A DNA stretch of 37,402 nucleotides, taken from contig JAFIGH010000046.1 of the NCBI GenBank assembly GCA_020831525.1, positions 1-37,402 of the forward strand. The letters are read 5' to 3'. This stretch comes from Opitutales bacterium. Lineage in GTDB: Bacteria; Verrucomicrobiota; Verrucomicrobiia; Opitutales; Oceanipulchritudinaceae. A model generated the notes under the pieces. That model was given only the letters and a program-made list of their open reading frames with translations. It ran no database searches and was not told the origin of the DNA. The position numbers and the translations under genes were made by a program. This document shows, in pieces, positions 8,641-15,945 of this stretch. How positions within the stretch are numbered: position 1 is the first letter of the stretch; the number at the start of each line of letters is the position of its first letter.

Positions 8641-8673
8641 GAACGTCCGCCGGATTCGGACCGGCGGGCGTTC
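8641..8673 (-). terminator. Strong GC hairpin between GH127 and GH78
   Basis: GAACGTCCGCCGG (8641-8653) is complementary to CCGGCGGGCGTTC (8661-8673) at 12 of 13 positions; the remaining pair is A-C or G-U depending on the strand read. The loop is 7 nt. It starts 18 bases after the GH127 stop in transcription direction. No U-tract follows, so it may be a Rho-independent-like attenuator, an mRNA processing or stabilising stem, or an inactive remnant. It could let GH127 and the upstream catabolic genes be expressed at a different level from GH78 onwards. Confidence 0.5.
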
Positions 8674-8690
8674 GCGAAGTGATGCCGGAC

Positions 8691-10790
8691 TCAGCGGGCG
8701 GGAATCCAGACCGCCATATCGGTGTCGCCGCGGTTGCCCCATGCGTAGTAGGGGACCAGCTTCACGTCGATCGTGCGCGGGGTGGTGGTTTGGACCGGGC
8801 GGTAGAGTTCGTCGGACCTCCAGTCGGGCCGGCGGATGTGCAGGCCGGGAACGGTGAGCGTGACGAGGGCCGCGTTCTCGATCGTTTCGCGCTCGGCTTT
8901 GAAGTTGCCGGGCGATTCCGTGATGGAGAGGGCAACATCTTCGATGCGCACGTCGGCGGGGAGGTCGTTGCTCTCGATGCAGTAGACGAGCGGTCCGTTG
9001 CGCACGACCACTTGGTTGAACGATTCCTCGACAAGCGGATTCGATTCCCAGAGGGTGGGCTCGAAGGGGATCGTGAAGGAGACAACGTCGCCTTCCTTCC
9101 ATTCGCGCGTGACTTCGGCGTAGGTGCCCGGCCTGAGGGCGGGACCTTGCGGCACGCCGTTGACCATGATGCGTCCGCTGCCGGCCGTTGCCCATGAGGG
9201 AATGCGCAGTTTTATCGTGATGGGGCGCTCGGGTGCTTCGTCGATCTTGAGCTTTACGGCGCCGTCCCACGGGTAGTCGGTTTCCTGGCGGAGGCTGATG
9301 CGGCCGCCTTCCTTCCACTTCGTCTCCAACGTGCTCGCGCCGTAGAGTTGTACCCAGAGGGTGTCGGGCGAGAGCGTATAGGCGTAGTTCTGCACCTGCG
9401 AGATTACGCGCACGACATTCGGCGGGCAGCAGAAGCTGTAGGGAATGTTCGGCTCGCGCGTGCGCGACCAGCGCATGGGCCAGTCGAATTCATGGTGCTT
9501 GCGCATGGGGTTGACGTAGAAATAGTGCGTGCCGTCGAGGCTGATGCCGGGAAGGACACCGTTGTACATGGCTTGCTCGAAGAGGTCGGCGTATTCGGGA
9601 TCGCCCGTGAGGGTGAGCATGCGCCACATCCACATGGCGTAGCCAATGGTCGCGCAGGTTTCATTGTAGGCCGTGAGGAGGGGCAGTTGCCAGTCGCGCC
9701 CATAAGCCTGGTGGACGAGTTGGATGCCGCGGTGGTCGGTCGAGCCGTCGGGGGAAGCGCCGTCGTAGAGCGCGCCTGTCATCCCGGTGATGTAGAGTTT
9801 CCGCTGCGCGACGTTCTCATGGAGTTTGCGCAGGGTCTCGAAGAGGGTGCCGTCTCCGGCCTCGGCGAACACGTCGGCGACGCCTGCGTAGAGGTAGTTG
9901 GCGCGCACGGCGTGGCCCACAGCCTCATTCATTTCGCGGAACGGGACGCGGTCCTGGTTGTGGTCCCGTTTTTCCCTTACATCGGCGCGGAGTTCGATCA
10001 TCTGCTCGGCGGCCTCAAGGTAGCGCGGGTCGCGCGTGATCCGATAGATCTCCACAATGCCCATGTAGTGGGAAGGACAGATGGCGTTGTTTGCGAGCGT
10101 GAGAGGATCGTTCTTGTAGAGATCGTAGATGTAGTCCGCCGCCTTTATGGCGAGCTTGAGCATGCTGTCCTTACCCGTGACACGGTGGTGGAGGGCGGCG
10201 GCGGTCATGAGGTGGCCCATGTTGTAGGTCTCGAAGTCCTCGCGCCGCTGAAACTCGACCCGCTCGTCGCTTCCGCGCCGCTGCGGGATAATTGTCATGG
10301 TGTGGAGGTAACCGTCCTCACGCTGGGCTTTTCCCACGACGTGGATGATGCGGTCCATGAGTTCGTCGAGTTCCGGGTCGTCGGTGAGGGCATAGATTTG
10401 TATCACGCCCTCGAACCATTTGAGGAAATCGCCGTCATTGAAGACGGGTCCCTGGTGGCTGTCACCCGTGACCTTGTCGTCGTAGCCCGCGGCGAGAAGG
10501 AAGTTCGCCCATGCATGGCTCTCTTCTTCGCTTTGGAAGATCTCCCACATGTAGGGCACCATGGAATGCCGGCAAACGTCGAAACGCTCGGCCCAGAATC
10601 CGTCGGTCCAGCGGGTGTCGCGCAGGCCGGGCATGTACATGACGGCGTGCGGCGACATTCCGGTGTCGACGAGGGCGTGGGCATGCCCGCAACCGTGATG
10701 GTCGCAGACATGAGCCGCAATCTGCCCCGGAAGGGCGGCGGCGAGCGCGGCGAAGACCGCGCGGAATAGGTGAGGATGTAGTGCTCTCAT
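8691..10790 (-). CDS. GH127-family beta-L-arabinofuranosidase-like enzyme (DUF1680)
   Basis: A 699-residue secreted protein with an N-terminal hydrophobic signal ending near the His/Cys-rich segment at 27-38, then an (alpha/alpha)6 barrel and C-terminal beta-sandwiches. The zinc-thiolate site of GH127 is clear: YNETCA with Glu377 and Cys379, and SFCCPPN with Cys454 and Cys455, equivalent to E338, C340, C417 (nucleophile) and C418 of the Bifidobacterium enzyme HypBA1. At the position I align with its acid/base E322 there is Gln361, which is unusual. Family members cleave beta-L-arabinofuranosides, and one gut Bacteroides GH127 acts on the aceric-acid branch of RG-II, so the sugar released here could be either. 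The gene is 31 bp downstream of the FGGY kinase with no visible Shine-Dalgarno. Confidence 0.9.
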   Translation of the reverse strand: MRALHPHLFRAVFAALAAALPGQIAAHVCDHHGCGHAHALVDTGMSPHAVMYMPGLRDTRWTDGFWAERFDVCRHSMVPYMWEIFQSEEESHAWANFLLAAGYDDKVTGDSHQGPVFNDGDFLKWFEGVIQIYALTDDPELDELMDRIIHVVGKAQREDGYLHTMTIIPQRRGSDERVEFQRREDFETYNMGHLMTAAALHHRVTGKDSMLKLAIKAADYIYDLYKNDPLTLANNAICPSHYMGIVEIYRITRDPRYLEAAEQMIELRADVREKRDHNQDRVPFREMNEAVGHAVRANYLYAGVADVFAEAGDGTLFETLRKLHENVAQRKLYITGMTGALYDGASPDGSTDHRGIQLVHQAYGRDWQLPLLTAYNETCATIGYAMWMWRMLTLTGDPEYADLFEQAMYNGVLPGISLDGTHYFYVNPMRKHHEFDWPMRWSRTREPNIPYSFCCPPNVVRVISQVQNYAYTLSPDTLWVQLYGASTLETKWKEGGRISLRQETDYPWDGAVKLKIDEAPERPITIKLRIPSWATAGSGRIMVNGVPQGPALRPGTYAEVTREWKEGDVVSFTIPFEPTLWESNPLVEESFNQVVVRNGPLVYCIESNDLPADVRIEDVALSITESPGNFKAERETIENAALVTLTVPGLHIRRPDWRSDELYRPVQTTTPRTIDVKLVPYYAWGNRGDTDMAVWIPAR

Positions 10791-10821
10791 GGGTATAGGT
10801 ATTGGTTGGTGTTAATGAAAA

Positions 10822-12303
10822 TCAGGCGAGCGTCTTGCGCACCGCGGCTTGCCAGCCGTCGTAGAGTCGCGCGACTTCAGCCTCGTCGAGCTGCGGGGTG
10901 TAGGTGCGGCCTTCGTGCGGGAGCGCGGCGATGGCGGCGGGGCCGTTGAGGATGCCTGCGCCCCACATGCCCGCGAGGACGGCGCCGAGGGGCGATCCGT
11001 CGGAGGTGTCGGCGACGCGCAGCCGCGCGCCGGTGAGGTCGGCGGTGAACTGCATGAGGAAGTTGTTGGCGGTGGGGCCGCCGTCGGCGTGGACAGCCTT
11101 CGGGGCAGCGCCGGCGTCTTCGCCCATGGCGTCGAGGGCGTCGCGCAGTTGGTAGGCGATGGATTCAAGGGCGGCGCGCACGATGTGGCGGCGGTCGCTC
11201 TGTGCGCTCAGGCCGGTGACGGCGGCGCGCGCCTCCGGCTTCCAGTGGGGAAGGCCGAGGCCGGTGAAGGCGGGCACGAGGTAGACGCCGCCGTTGTCGG
11301 GAATGGAGCGGGCGATGGACTCGGCTTCGGCAATGCCGGGGAGGATGCCGAGTTGGTCGCGCAGCCACACGAGGGTTGAGGCTGAGCTGATGACGATGCC
11401 TTCGAAGGCGTAGGTCGGCTGGCCTCCGTGTACCCACGCAAGGGTGGTGACGACGCCGCGGCTGGAGTCGCGCCTCTGCGGGCCGAGGGTCATGAGGATG
11501 GAGGAGCCGGTGCCGAAGGTGACTTTGGCCGAGCCGGGTTCAAAGCAGCGCTGCGCGAGGAGTGAGGCGTGTGAGTCGCCCATGACGCCCTGTATGGGTA
11601 CGGCGCGCGGGAGCAGGCCGCCGAGGTCGGTCTCGCCGTAGGCGGCGGTGCTGTCGCGGACTTCGGGGAGGGCGCGCCGGGGTACCTTCCACAATTTGCA
11701 GAGGTCCGCGTCCCACTCCAGCCGGTCGATGTTGTAGAGGAGGGTCCGGCAGGCGTTGGTGTGGTCGGTGGCGAGGACCTTGCCCTCCGTGAGCGCGTGG
11801 ATAAGGAAAGCGTCGATGGTCCCGGCGGCGGCACTGCCGTCGGCGAGGCGCGCGGCGACGGTGCTGTTGTTTTCAACCAGCCACTGGAGTTTGGAGGCGG
11901 AGAAGTAGGGGTCGATACGCAGGCCGGTGCGCTGCGCGACCGTGTCTCCGTGCCCGGCTTCGAGGTGCGCTTCGCAGAGGGGCGCGCCGCGGCGGCACTG
12001 CCAGACGACGGCGGGGGCGAGGGGCTCGCCTGTTTGCCGGTCGAAGACGACGACGGTCTCGCGCTGGTTGGTGAGACTCAATGAGCGGATGTCACCGAGG
12101 TCGTCGCCGTGGCGGGCGAGGAGGGCATTGAGGGCGGCAAAGGTGTTGGCGCGGATTTCGGAGGCATCGTGCTCGACCCACCCCGGGCGGGGGTAGTGCT
12201 GCCGGTGGTCGCGCGACTCGCGGTCGAGGACGCGGCCGGACGCGTCGAAGAGCAGTGCCTTCGTCGCGGAGGTGCTTTGGTCAATGACGAGGAAGCGCGG
12301 CAT
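10822..12303 (-). CDS. FGGY carbohydrate kinase, glycerol-kinase-like (candidate D-apulose kinase)
   Basis: A 493-residue two-domain kinase. Motifs include IDQSTSATKALLFD at 7-20, LTNQRETVVVF at 77-87, WQCRRG at 101-106, DPYFSASKLQWLV at 131-143, VMGDSHASLLAQ at 240-251 and GTGSSILM at 264-271, with HADGGPTANNFLMQ late in the ATPase domain. Compared with E. coli GlpK, the glycerol contacts Arg81, Glu82, Trp101, Tyr133 and the catalytic base Asp243 are kept. GlpK Gln246 is Ser244 and Phe270 is Ser268 here, opening the pocket. Together with a split transketolase and an isomerase, this fits a ketopentose kinase such as D-apulose kinase rather than a true glycerol kinase. The start lies one base from the transketolase C-subunit stop, so expression is coupled. 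Cytoplasmic. Confidence 0.88.
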   Translation of the reverse strand: MPRFLVIDQSTSATKALLFDASGRVLDRESRDHRQHYPRPGWVEHDASEIRANTFAALNALLARHGDDLGDIRSLSLTNQRETVVVFDRQTGEPLAPAVVWQCRRGAPLCEAHLEAGHGDTVAQRTGLRIDPYFSASKLQWLVENNSTVAARLADGSAAAGTIDAFLIHALTEGKVLATDHTNACRTLLYNIDRLEWDADLCKLWKVPRRALPEVRDSTAAYGETDLGGLLPRAVPIQGVMGDSHASLLAQRCFEPGSAKVTFGTGSSILMTLGPQRRDSSRGVVTTLAWVHGGQPTYAFEGIVISSASTLVWLRDQLGILPGIAEAESIARSIPDNGGVYLVPAFTGLGLPHWKPEARAAVTGLSAQSDRRHIVRAALESIAYQLRDALDAMGEDAGAAPKAVHADGGPTANNFLMQFTADLTGARLRVADTSDGSPLGAVLAGMWGAGILNGPAAIAALPHEGRTYTPQLDEAEVARLYDGWQAAVRKTLA

Positions 12304-12304
12304 T

Positions 12305-13327
12305 TCAGGCGGTTCGGGCGGCGGAGGACTGCGCGAGGGTGAGGGCGGTTTGAGCGAGGCCTTCCATGGTCAGGCCGTAGTGGCGGAAAATGTCGGCCTG
12401 GCTGCCGGTGACGGTGTATTCGTCGGGGAAGGCGGCGGTACGGAAACGGCAGGACACGCCCGCGCGGAGAACGAGCGCGGCACAGGCTTCGCCGAGTCCG
12501 CCGTGGACCATGTGCTCCTCGGCGGTGACAACGGCTCCGCATTCGCGGGCGGCGGCAAGGACGGCCCCTTCGTCGAGCGGTTTGACGAAGGGCACGCTGA
12601 GGACCCGGCACTGCAGCCCTTCGGTGCGCGCGAGGTATTCGGCGGCGAGGAGGGAGTGGATGACAGTCTCGCCCGTGGCGATGAAGGCGAGGTCGGCGCC
12701 GTCGCGCAGCACGCGGGCCGCGCCGTGGACGAAGGGCGCTCCGCGTCCCGGCAGGTCATAGAGGGCGGACTTGCCGAAGCGCAGGTAAAGCGGCGTTTGC
12801 GCGCGCGCGGCATGGCGCACGGCTGCGGCGGCCTCGTGGTTGTCGGCGGGAGCGACGACGGCGAGGTTGTTGATCGCCCGCAGCACGGCGAAGTCGTGGA
12901 TGGAGTGGTGCGTCGAACCGAGCGCGCCGTAGCTCACGCCCGCGCTGATGCCGACGAGGCAGACGGGCTGGTCGGAGTAGGCGACGTCATTCTTGACCTG
13001 TTCGAGCGAGCGTGCGGTGAGGAAGCAGGCGGGGGAAACGGCGAAGACCTTTTTTCCCGCGGAGGCCAGACCCGCCGCAATACCGACGAGGTTTTGCTCT
13101 GCGATGCCCACTTCGACGATCTGCCGGGGCAGCTCTTTGCCGAAGGGGCCGAGTTTGCCCGAGCCGCGCGAGTCGCTCGTCACGGCGAGGATGTTGCCGT
13201 TGGCGCGGGCGAGTTCGAGGAGGGTTTCGGCGAAGATTTCGAGGTTTGCCCGACCGAGGGTCAGGCCGAGCGCTTCCGCGATTTCGCGCGCGGCGGCGCT
13301 GTGCATGGGCGGGGCGGGTGCACTCAT
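12305..13327 (-). CDS. Transketolase, C-terminal subunit (pyrimidine and C-terminal domains)
   Basis: The 340-residue second half of a split thiamine-diphosphate transketolase. It contains EVGIAEQNLVGIAAGLA at 72-88, with Glu77 as the invariant cofactor-activating glutamate, then AVSPACFLTARSLEQVKNDV and GSTHHSIHDFAVLRA, followed by the C-terminal Rossmann-like domain around LSVPFVKPLDE and TAEEHMVHGGLGEA. It starts at an ATG overlapping the N-subunit stop (ATGA) and has a near-perfect Shine-Dalgarno AGGAGGTG five bases upstream, as expected for stoichiometric subunits. Split transketolases in sugar operons include D-apulose-4-phosphate transketolase (AptAB), which transfers a two-carbon unit to glyceraldehyde 3-phosphate. 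The role with the adjacent FGGY kinase is inferred by analogy. A general pentose-phosphate transketolase is the alternative. Confidence 0.92.
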   Translation of the reverse strand: MSAPAPPMHSAAAREIAEALGLTLGRANLEIFAETLLELARANGNILAVTSDSRGSGKLGPFGKELPRQIVEVGIAEQNLVGIAAGLASAGKKVFAVSPACFLTARSLEQVKNDVAYSDQPVCLVGISAGVSYGALGSTHHSIHDFAVLRAINNLAVVAPADNHEAAAAVRHAARAQTPLYLRFGKSALYDLPGRGAPFVHGAARVLRDGADLAFIATGETVIHSLLAAEYLARTEGLQCRVLSVPFVKPLDEGAVLAAARECGAVVTAEEHMVHGGLGEACAALVLRAGVSCRFRTAAFPDEYTVTGSQADIFRHYGLTMEGLAQTALTLAQSSAARTA

Positions 13328-14175
13328 GCCGGCACCTCCTCTCCGAAGGCGGAGAGCTGTTCGTCGATTTCGGTGATCGCCTTGGCGTATTCGACGTCAT
13401 CAGGCACGCCGTGGTGCCACTTGCCGACATCCTCCATAAAGCTCACGCCGCGTCCCTTGCGCGTCATGGCGATCACGACTGAGGGTTTGCCGGGTTCGAG
13501 CGGTTTTTCGAGCGCTTCGGTGAGGGCGGTGAAGTCGTGTCCGTCGACCCGCCGCACGGCCCAGCCAAAGGCGGCGAACTTTTCGTCGAGGGGTTCGTTG
13601 TTCATGACTTCGTGCGTGCGCCCCGTGATCTGGAGGGTGTTGCAGTCGACAATAGCGGTGAGGTTGTCGAGATTGTAGTGCGCGCCCGACATGGCGGCCT
13701 CCCAGTTGGAGCCCTCGGCCAGTTCGCCGTCGCCGAGGAGCGTGAAGACGCGGTAGGGTGCACCGTCGAGCTTTGCCGCGAGGGCCATGCCGACGGCGAC
13801 AGAGAGCCCGTGCCCGAGCGCGCCGGTGTTTTGCTCGACGCCCGGAACTTTGCGCGTCGGGTGCCCCACAAAATGCGACTGGTAGCGGCAAAGTGTTTCC
13901 AGTTCGGCCTCCGGATAAAACCCTTGGTCGGCGAGCACGACGAAGAGGGCCTCGACGGAATGTCCTTTGCTCTGCACATAACGGTCGCGCATCGGATCGC
14001 CGAAGGTATCCGGCGCGACGTTGAGGATGCGGTTGTAGAGCACGTTGAGGATGTCAACGCAGGAGAGGCTGCCGCCGGTGTGGCCGGCCCCGGCGTGCTT
14101 GATCCACTTGAGGACGCTGCGCCGGTAGCGCAGTGATTTCTCCGCGAGTTCGCGGTCGGCCGGACGTTGTCGCAT
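13324..14175 (-). CDS. Transketolase, N-terminal subunit (TPP pyrophosphate-binding domain)
   Basis: The 283-residue first half of the split transketolase. It has HTGGSLSCVDIL at 32-43, SKGHSVEALF at 69-78, TGALGHGLSVAVGMALA around 117-133 and the thiamine-diphosphate motif GDGELAEGSNWEAA beginning at 148 and closing with VDCN (Asn179). I chose the ATG at 14175, four bases after the isomerase stop, with GGAG nine bases upstream; the open frame further upstream lies inside the isomerase gene. It ends by overlapping the C-subunit start. Full-length transketolases are about 650 residues, so the two subunits (283 + 340) together make one complete enzyme. Cytoplasmic. Confidence 0.93.
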   Translation of the reverse strand: MRQRPADRELAEKSLRYRRSVLKWIKHAGAGHTGGSLSCVDILNVLYNRILNVAPDTFGDPMRDRYVQSKGHSVEALFVVLADQGFYPEAELETLCRYQSHFVGHPTRKVPGVEQNTGALGHGLSVAVGMALAAKLDGAPYRVFTLLGDGELAEGSNWEAAMSGAHYNLDNLTAIVDCNTLQITGRTHEVMNNEPLDEKFAAFGWAVRRVDGHDFTALTEALEKPLEPGKPSVVIAMTRKGRGVSFMEDVGKWHHGVPDDVEYAKAITEIDEQLSAFGEEVPA

Positions 14176-14179
14176 AGGT

Positions 14180-15604
14180 TCAGGCTCCGGCCGGCTCGTG
14201 GTGGTAAACGTCCCAGCCGAGGTATACGGTGAAGGCTTCTTCGAGGACGGCGGCGGTGTGGGAGGCATTCATGACAACGTGGTGTTCGAAGCCCTCGCGG
14301 CAAATGTAGCGCATGAGCCCCTGCAGGTCGGGCACCTCTGCGACGGCGCGCGTGCCGAAAGTTTTCAGTTCGTCGTCGGTGAGGCGGCCTTCGCCGATAT
14401 AGGCGCGGATCGTCCCGCGCGTGTCGTCGGTGCTGATCCGCCCGAAGGTGAGCCGTCCCGCCGGCGTGCGCCCTTCCAGTGCGCCGTAGGTGTTCTCCTC
14501 GCCCACCGAGGTGCCGAGAATCGGCGCGGTCGCAACCTTGGTCTGGTCGAGAAACGACTTTGCCCAGTTGCCGCAGTGGAACAGCACGCACTTATCGGGA
14601 TCGTCGCCGTAGTTATTGTTCCAGTCGACCAGCGCGCTGGGTGTGCCCGAGGCGAGCTGCATGGCATACATCGTGAGCACGCCGGTGACATCGACTTCGC
14701 AGGCGCTGGGCAGGAGCTGCTCGCTCATCATGCTCATGCTCGTGCACACGTTGCAGCCGTGGTTCTGCTGCACGGAGGTCCAGCACTGGATGGCGGTGGC
14801 ATCGAGGTGATTGTCGGCGACAAACCCGTCGAGGACGACGCCGAGACGCGCCATCTGCGCGAGCTTTGCGGGCGGCACGCCGGTCGTGTCCGCATAGTCT
14901 TTGATCTCAGCGGTCTTGGCCGCGAGGCGATCATCGTCGTCCTTGATCTTGTTCGCTTCGCCGAGGATTTCGGAAAGGTCGACGGTTGTTACGCTGATGC
15001 CGTTGCGCTCGAGGATTTTCTCGCTGTAGCGCACCGTGTTGAAGGCCCCGGGGCGGGCGCCGACCGCGCCGAGGCGCACCCCGCGCAGCCCGCCGACGAC
15101 GCGGCATACGGCAAGGAAGCGACCGAGGTCGGCGAGGAAGGAGGGATCGTCCGGGCGTACGACGTGGCGCGCCGTGAGCGAATAGGGAATGCCCGCCTGG
15201 CGCAGGTTGTTGCACACCGAGATCTTGCCGCAGTAGGCGTCGCGGCGGCGAATGACATCAAGGCGCCCGAGATCGTCCGGATAGCCCTGTACGAGCACCG
15301 GCACCTTCAGCCCCGAGAGCTTCAGGGTGTCGGCCACGCCCTTCTCGTCGCCGAAATTGGGCAGGACGACGAGGACGCCGTCGATCTCCTCGCGGTGCCG
15401 CGCGAACAGCTCCGCGCATTTGCGCGCCTCCGCGTGGGTTTCCACGCCGCCCAGTTTTGAGTCCGAGGGCGAGAGCATGACCGCGCGGATCCCTTTCTCG
15501 GCGAAGAGTTTTTCGAAGTCCGCACGTGCCTCTTCAACAAGCTTGTCCGGAAAGAAATCCCGGTTGCCGAAGATTACGCCCAGTGTAATGGGGTCTTTTT
15601 TCAT
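14180..15604 (-). CDS. L-fucose/L-arabinose isomerase-family protein (candidate branched-pentose isomerase)
   Basis: A 474-residue aldose-ketose isomerase of the FucI/AraA superfamily, shorter than FucI (about 590). N-terminal Rossmann-like domains contain VLVVLPNFGDEKG near 77-89. The catalytic region has CWTSVQQNHGCN near 274-285, MSEQLLP with Glu295, CEVDVTGVLTMYAMQLASG with Asp305 (like the FucI END-x-LNG motif) and LFHCGNW with His343. These are the likely manganese ligands Glu, Asp and His. It is the first gene of the block and is followed immediately by split transketolase and an FGGY kinase, so it probably makes the ketose that the kinase phosphorylates. The ATG at 15604 is preceded by tatttc and lacks a Shine-Dalgarno; a TTG at 15613 is less likely. 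L-arabinose, L-fucose or D-apiose are possible substrates; I favour a pentose. Confidence 0.85.
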   Translation of the reverse strand: MKKDPITLGVIFGNRDFFPDKLVEEARADFEKLFAEKGIRAVMLSPSDSKLGGVETHAEARKCAELFARHREEIDGVLVVLPNFGDEKGVADTLKLSGLKVPVLVQGYPDDLGRLDVIRRRDAYCGKISVCNNLRQAGIPYSLTARHVVRPDDPSFLADLGRFLAVCRVVGGLRGVRLGAVGARPGAFNTVRYSEKILERNGISVTTVDLSEILGEANKIKDDDDRLAAKTAEIKDYADTTGVPPAKLAQMARLGVVLDGFVADNHLDATAIQCWTSVQQNHGCNVCTSMSMMSEQLLPSACEVDVTGVLTMYAMQLASGTPSALVDWNNNYGDDPDKCVLFHCGNWAKSFLDQTKVATAPILGTSVGEENTYGALEGRTPAGRLTFGRISTDDTRGTIRAYIGEGRLTDDELKTFGTRAVAEVPDLQGLMRYICREGFEHHVVMNASHTAAVLEEAFTVYLGWDVYHHEPAGA

Positions 15605-15945
15605 GAAATACAAATTGAAATAGACTGATTATCTGACCGTGTCCAGCCCTGAAAGGCAAACTTTTTCCAATCGGCCCCTTCCGCTCCTCGGCACCGTTGC
15701 GCGAGCGAATGGCGGGGGCGTCTCCACGTGCAGCGCAAGTGTTTGGCGTGTAGGGATATATCCTATATTACCAAACGCTTACAGATTACGCTGGAACGAT
15801 TCTGTCGGATGGATGCGGGGCATGGGTGGCCGGTGCGGGCAGGTCTTCGGCGCGGCGCGGCGGGGTCGATTTTTGTTGATGAAATTCAAATGAACTTTGA
15901 GATTGGTTGTCTCGACAATCACCAGTTTTTCTTCCTTATGCACCC
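15605..15945. promoter_or_regulatory. Divergent control region between the two catabolic blocks
   Basis: This 341-bp gap separates the minus-strand catabolic block from the plus-strand hydrolase block and should hold both promoters. On the isomerase side there is a TGAAATA pair (15604-15610 and 15616-15622) and a GATAAT-like hexamer further upstream. The middle holds a large dyad at 15737-15780. The beta-helix side has an AT-rich patch around 15870-15900 with ATGAAATTCAAATGAA. I could not place a good -35/-10 pair with normal spacing on either strand. No gene is convincing in this stretch. Confidence 0.55.
15737..15780. promoter_or_regulatory. 44-bp concentric palindrome, candidate operator
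   Basis: Outer arms AAGTGTTTGG (15737-15746) and CCAAACGCTT (15771-15780) match as an inverted repeat at 9 of 10 positions. A perfect inner palindrome GGATATATCC (15754-15763) has exactly the same centre (15758.5). The element sits about 133 bp from the isomerase start and 166 bp from the beta-helix start. The shared centre favours a dimeric or tetrameric regulator site serving both operons. No regulator gene is present in the window. Confidence 0.55.

Noticed and set aside
9348-10769. 473-codon plus-strand open frame opposite GH127
   Set aside because: Val/Glu/His-rich mirror of the GH127 coding strand with no domain; GH127 motifs on the minus strand are decisive.
12272-13678. 468-codon plus-strand open frame opposite the transketolase subunits
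   Set aside because: Spans two genes on the other strand and has Gly/Glu-rich shadow composition.
14198-15460. 420-codon plus-strand open frame opposite the isomerase
   Set aside because: Antisense shadow with no motif; the minus-strand product has the isomerase metal-site residues.
10822-15604. Sulfoquinovose transketolase (sulfo-TK) pathway
   Set aside because: Split transketolase and an isomerase also occur there, but no sulfonate transporter or sulfosugar reductase/dehydrogenase gene is seen, the GH31 has the YicI alpha-xylosidase pattern, and an FGGY kinase is not expected. Not fully excluded.
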